DNA from: Idiomarina zobellii
GTDB taxonomy: Bacteria > Pseudomonadota > Gammaproteobacteria > Enterobacterales > Alteromonadaceae
DNA: 62,335 nucleotides
Direction: 5' to 3'
Assembly (NCBI RefSeq): GCF_900100855.1
Contig: NZ_FNCB01000015.1
Span: 1 to 62,335, forward strand
Shown here: positions 60,320 through 62,335 of the stretch, one piece after another
Position numbering within the stretch: position 1 is the stretch's first letter
Layout of the letters: every line of letters begins with the position of its first letter
Translations under genes and position numbers: made by a program
Notes under the pieces: model-generated
Databases searched by the model: none
What the model was told of the DNA's origin: nothing
Seen by the model: only the letters and a program-made list of their open reading frames with translations

Positions 60320-61645
60320 ATGACATACCTTGTACACTCCAGCGATGTCTTCAAAGAGACTGAGCTACAAAAACTGGATGATGGTACATTCCATTGCCAA
60401 CCTTCCAATGACAATATCGGTTCGTTACCAACACTCTTTTCGCAAGATGGCATCTTCAATCACGAAGCCAACAGTTACCTATTTTATCTCAAGGCCGTAA
60501 AGAAGGCAGAAGACCTATCTCCCTGCGCACAGGCATTGCGTGCCTACTATCAATTTCTTGAGGACAAGGGGTTGAATTGGGATAAATTCCCACCAGTCAA
60601 ACGGCTCAAGCCAACTTACCTGTTCCGCTCCCACCTACTCAAGAAAATAAAGCAAGGCGAGCTTGCACATAGCACAGCCAGTGTTCGTATGAACCAAATC
60701 GTCAACTACTATAAATGGTTGATGCACGATGGTTATCTATACATAAAAAACGAGAAGGAAGCCCCATTCAAAATGGAGTTTGTCTCTGTTCGAAACAATG
60801 GGATGCTTGCCCATATATCCCCAACCTTCATCGTTGAAACCAGTGATTTACGCATAAAAGTACCAAGGGATGCAGATAGCAAAAACATCAGACCGCTATC
60901 CCCGTTAAGCCGTGATGACCTGAGCATTTTGACTCAACACCTCCTACAAACATCTGAAGAGCTGCGCTTACAAGCCTTACTTGCGATTGATACAGGTATG
61001 CGGGTTGAAGAAGTAGCAACCCTAACACTAGATGCGTTAGATACTGCAACTCCGCTTGCTGAGAGCCAACATCGCTTTGAAATTCTGTTATGCCCACGCT
61101 CTACAGGTGTACAAACCAAGTTCCTAAAAACTCGGACTGTCGAGATTTCATCGGGCTTGCTCCAAGCATTGAATGAGTATCGAATTTCAGAACGCCGCCT
61201 GAAGCGCGTTACTAGGCTCAACGAGAAAATAGAACAAATAGACAGCGATACCTCCCCCTTCAATCAGAAGACCATTGAAATACTGGAGCGCTGTGACCGT
61301 CATGAACCACTATTTGTTAGCCAACAAGGCAACCCTACTACGGGGAAATCCATTGAAGCTCGATGGATTGAGTTCAGGGCAGAAATAAAGCAGGTAGAGC
61401 CATCATTTACCCATCGCTTTCATGATTTACGCGCCACATATGGCACTTATCGCCTAAGTGATTTACTTGAGGCTAAGCTGCCCGTTGTTGACTGCATGGA
61501 ACTTCTAATGGGTTGGATGGGACACAAGAACGAATCAACAACATGGAAGTACCTACGCTTTCTACAGCGCAAAGAAGCCTTCAAGGTGAAATTCGGTATT
61601 CTTGATAGCATCATGCATCAAGCACTAGGGGGTGAGAGTGAGTAG
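60320..61645 (+). CDS. Tyrosine site-specific recombinase (integrase)
   Basis: A 441-residue recombinase with the complete catalytic set: Arg228 in AIDTGMRVEEVATL, His368 and Arg371 in FHDLR, His402 in WMGHKNESTT and the nucleophile Tyr411 in WKYLRF. The region before residue 200 is a core-binding domain preceded by an unusual N-terminal part. It overlaps the start of a second recombinase-like gene, so they form a module. The arrangement fits multi-recombinase integration modules, possibly the gamma-mobile-trio type (GmtY-like), which I cannot confirm without a search. Base use is slightly AT-richer than in the core genes. Confidence 0.9.
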   Translation: MTYLVHSSDVFKETELQKLDDGTFHCQPSNDNIGSLPTLFSQDGIFNHEANSYLFYLKAVKKAEDLSPCAQALRAYYQFLEDKGLNWDKFPPVKRLKPTYLFRSHLLKKIKQGELAHSTASVRMNQIVNYYKWLMHDGYLYIKNEKEAPFKMEFVSVRNNGMLAHISPTFIVETSDLRIKVPRDADSKNIRPLSPLSRDDLSILTQHLLQTSEELRLQALLAIDTGMRVEEVATLTLDALDTATPLAESQHRFEILLCPRSTGVQTKFLKTRTVEISSGLLQALNEYRISERRLKRVTRLNEKIEQIDSDTSPFNQKTIEILERCDRHEPLFVSQQGNPTTGKSIEARWIEFRAEIKQVEPSFTHRFHDLRATYGTYRLSDLLEAKLPVVDCMELLMGWMGHKNESTTWKYLRFLQRKEAFKVKFGILDSIMHQALGGESE

Positions 61646-62036
61646 TGTCGTATATCTAAGTGGCTGGGAGCCTAACCTATGCGTCCAACTAGACACTGAG
61701 AATAAAAATCTTGCTGATTTTAATCGGCTTTTAGCCAAAGGTTTTCCCTCTACAGAGAGATTGCAGCAAGAAAGTCAATTTGAAGATGCAAACCGAAAAG
61801 TGTTTATTCTTCAGCTAAAAGATAAATTTAATGAGGCGATGGATGAAGGTAGTAGCCATAGAACACTCTACAATATTTTTAATAGTGCTTCTCTATACTT
61901 TCAATGGTGCGATAAAGACAACCTTTCACCTTTCTCCCAAGACTCATTAGAGCGCTATATGACCTATCAACAAAATCTTGTCATGTTAGGAGAGATAAAA
62001 AGAAGTACCTACAGAAAAAAACGCTCCCAAAGGTAG
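61638..62036 (+). pseudogene. Second recombinase-like gene, truncated by an IS element
   Basis: About 132 codons with a GTG start preceded by AGGGGG (61626-61631) and overlapping the upstream recombinase by 8 bp. The part at YNIFNSASLYFQWCDKDNLSPFSQDSLERYMTYQQ resembles the core-binding region of an integrase. The frame stops at TAG 62034-62036, where an IS256-type element begins, so the C-terminal catalytic part is cut off. The remainder, if kept, would lie beyond the IS. Confidence 0.7.
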
Positions 62037-62335
62037 TGTTCAGAATTCTGTGTCATTTCGTTAAACTAAGCAAAAAAGAGATGACATATGACCAAAACCA
62101 ATTTCGACATGGATGCCGCTTTAAAGCAGTTGCGTGAAGGCAAAGACCTCACCGGCAAAGACGGCATCCTGACACCGCTTATTAAACAACTCACCGAAGC
62201 CGCGATGCAGGCTGAGCTTGAAGAGCATCTCAGTGATAAAGAGCAATCTAACCGCAAGAACGGTTCGACGTCAAAAACAGTCAAGAGTCCTGCCGGCAGC
62301 TTTGAATTAGATACGCCCCGCGACAGAGCCGGCTC
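62034..62335 (+). mobile_element. IS256-family insertion sequence, left end (runs out of the window)
   Basis: The transposase gene begins at 62088 and continues past the last base. The noncoding stretch 62034-62087 contains GTGTTCAGAATTCTGTGTCA, with the TGTGTCA typical of IS256-family ends, so the left inverted repeat should start near 62034-62037. The right end and target-site duplication are not visible. Confidence 0.75.
62088..62335 (+). CDS. IS256-family transposase, N-terminal part
   Basis: 82 codons before the window ends. The translated N-terminus has LTPLIKQLTEAAMQAELEEHL, then NRKNG and SPAGSFELDTPRDR, which are the hallmarks of mutator/IS256-type transposases. The DDE catalytic residues lie further downstream and are not visible. 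No ORF start other than ATG 62088 fits, with AAAGAGATGACAT before it as ribosome-binding site. Confidence 0.9.
   Translation, partial: MTKTNFDMDAALKQLREGKDLTGKDGILTPLIKQLTEAAMQAELEEHLSDKEQSNRKNGSTSKTVKSPAGSFELDTPRDRAG

Overview
The window is a mostly core-genome stretch from a gammaproteobacterium of the Alteromonadales type, most probably Idiomarina or a close relative. I infer this from gene content and protein style only: an EpmAB/EF-P cluster, E. coli-like orn/rsgA/psd and fkpA/slyX/prkB/yhfA orders, AST arginine catabolism genes, DUF3016, DUF3802 and DUF2970 proteins, and many exported peptidases and cyclic-di-GMP proteins. No rRNA or species-specific marker is present, so the genus is an inference.

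Layout. 0.2-5.4 kb: trmA, a MerC-like membrane protein behind a Zur-type operator, and the EF-P lysylation cluster (efp-epmA divergent from epmB). 5.4-9.7 kb: groES-groEL with a sigma-32 promoter, cutA and dsbD. 9.8-13.0 kb: aroQ-accB-accC-prmA. 13.1-14.4 kb: dusB-fis. 14.5-18.3 kb: purH, a lipoprotein methyltransferase, purD. 18.3-25 kb: two cyclic-di-GMP proteins, one with a ribosome-binding site inside a long hairpin and one translationally coupled to an atypical NRAMP transporter, plus maoP and a DUF4382 lipoprotein. 25.1-29.1 kb: a CoA-transferase/GNAT fusion, a histone-deacetylase-family enzyme and a dicarboxylate symporter. 29.1-31.0 kb: a hipBA toxin-antitoxin pair with three evenly spaced operators, then two identical tRNA-Gly genes. 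31-34.3 kb: orn, rsgA, psd and a glycerophosphodiesterase. 34.3-38.5 kb: an RND efflux pump. 38.6-45.1 kb: hemE, nudC, rsd, fkpA, a WD40 lipoprotein, slyX, prkB, an OsmC protein and a DUF3802 protein. 45.1-53.4 kb: astD-astA-argD, PilZ and HDOD proteins, and rpe-trpS-pabA. 53.6-60.2 kb: small membrane or exported proteins, a folded intergenic repeat, prlC, a dipeptidyl-peptidase lipoprotein and gor.

The accessory part starts after gor at about 60.2 kb. A complete tyrosine recombinase lies behind a LexA (SOS) box. A second, recombinase-like gene overlaps it and is cut off by the left end of an IS256-family insertion sequence whose transposase runs out of the window. This looks like the integration module at the left edge of a genomic island. 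Any cargo lies beyond the right end and cannot be seen here.

The most interesting signals are the SOS-controlled recombinase module, the three hipBA operators at an exact 28-bp spacing, the hairpin that hides the ribosome-binding site of the EAL/GGDEF gene, the Zur box before the MerC-like gene, the acyl-transfer/deacylation gene pair, and the NRAMP protein lacking the usual metal-binding residues.
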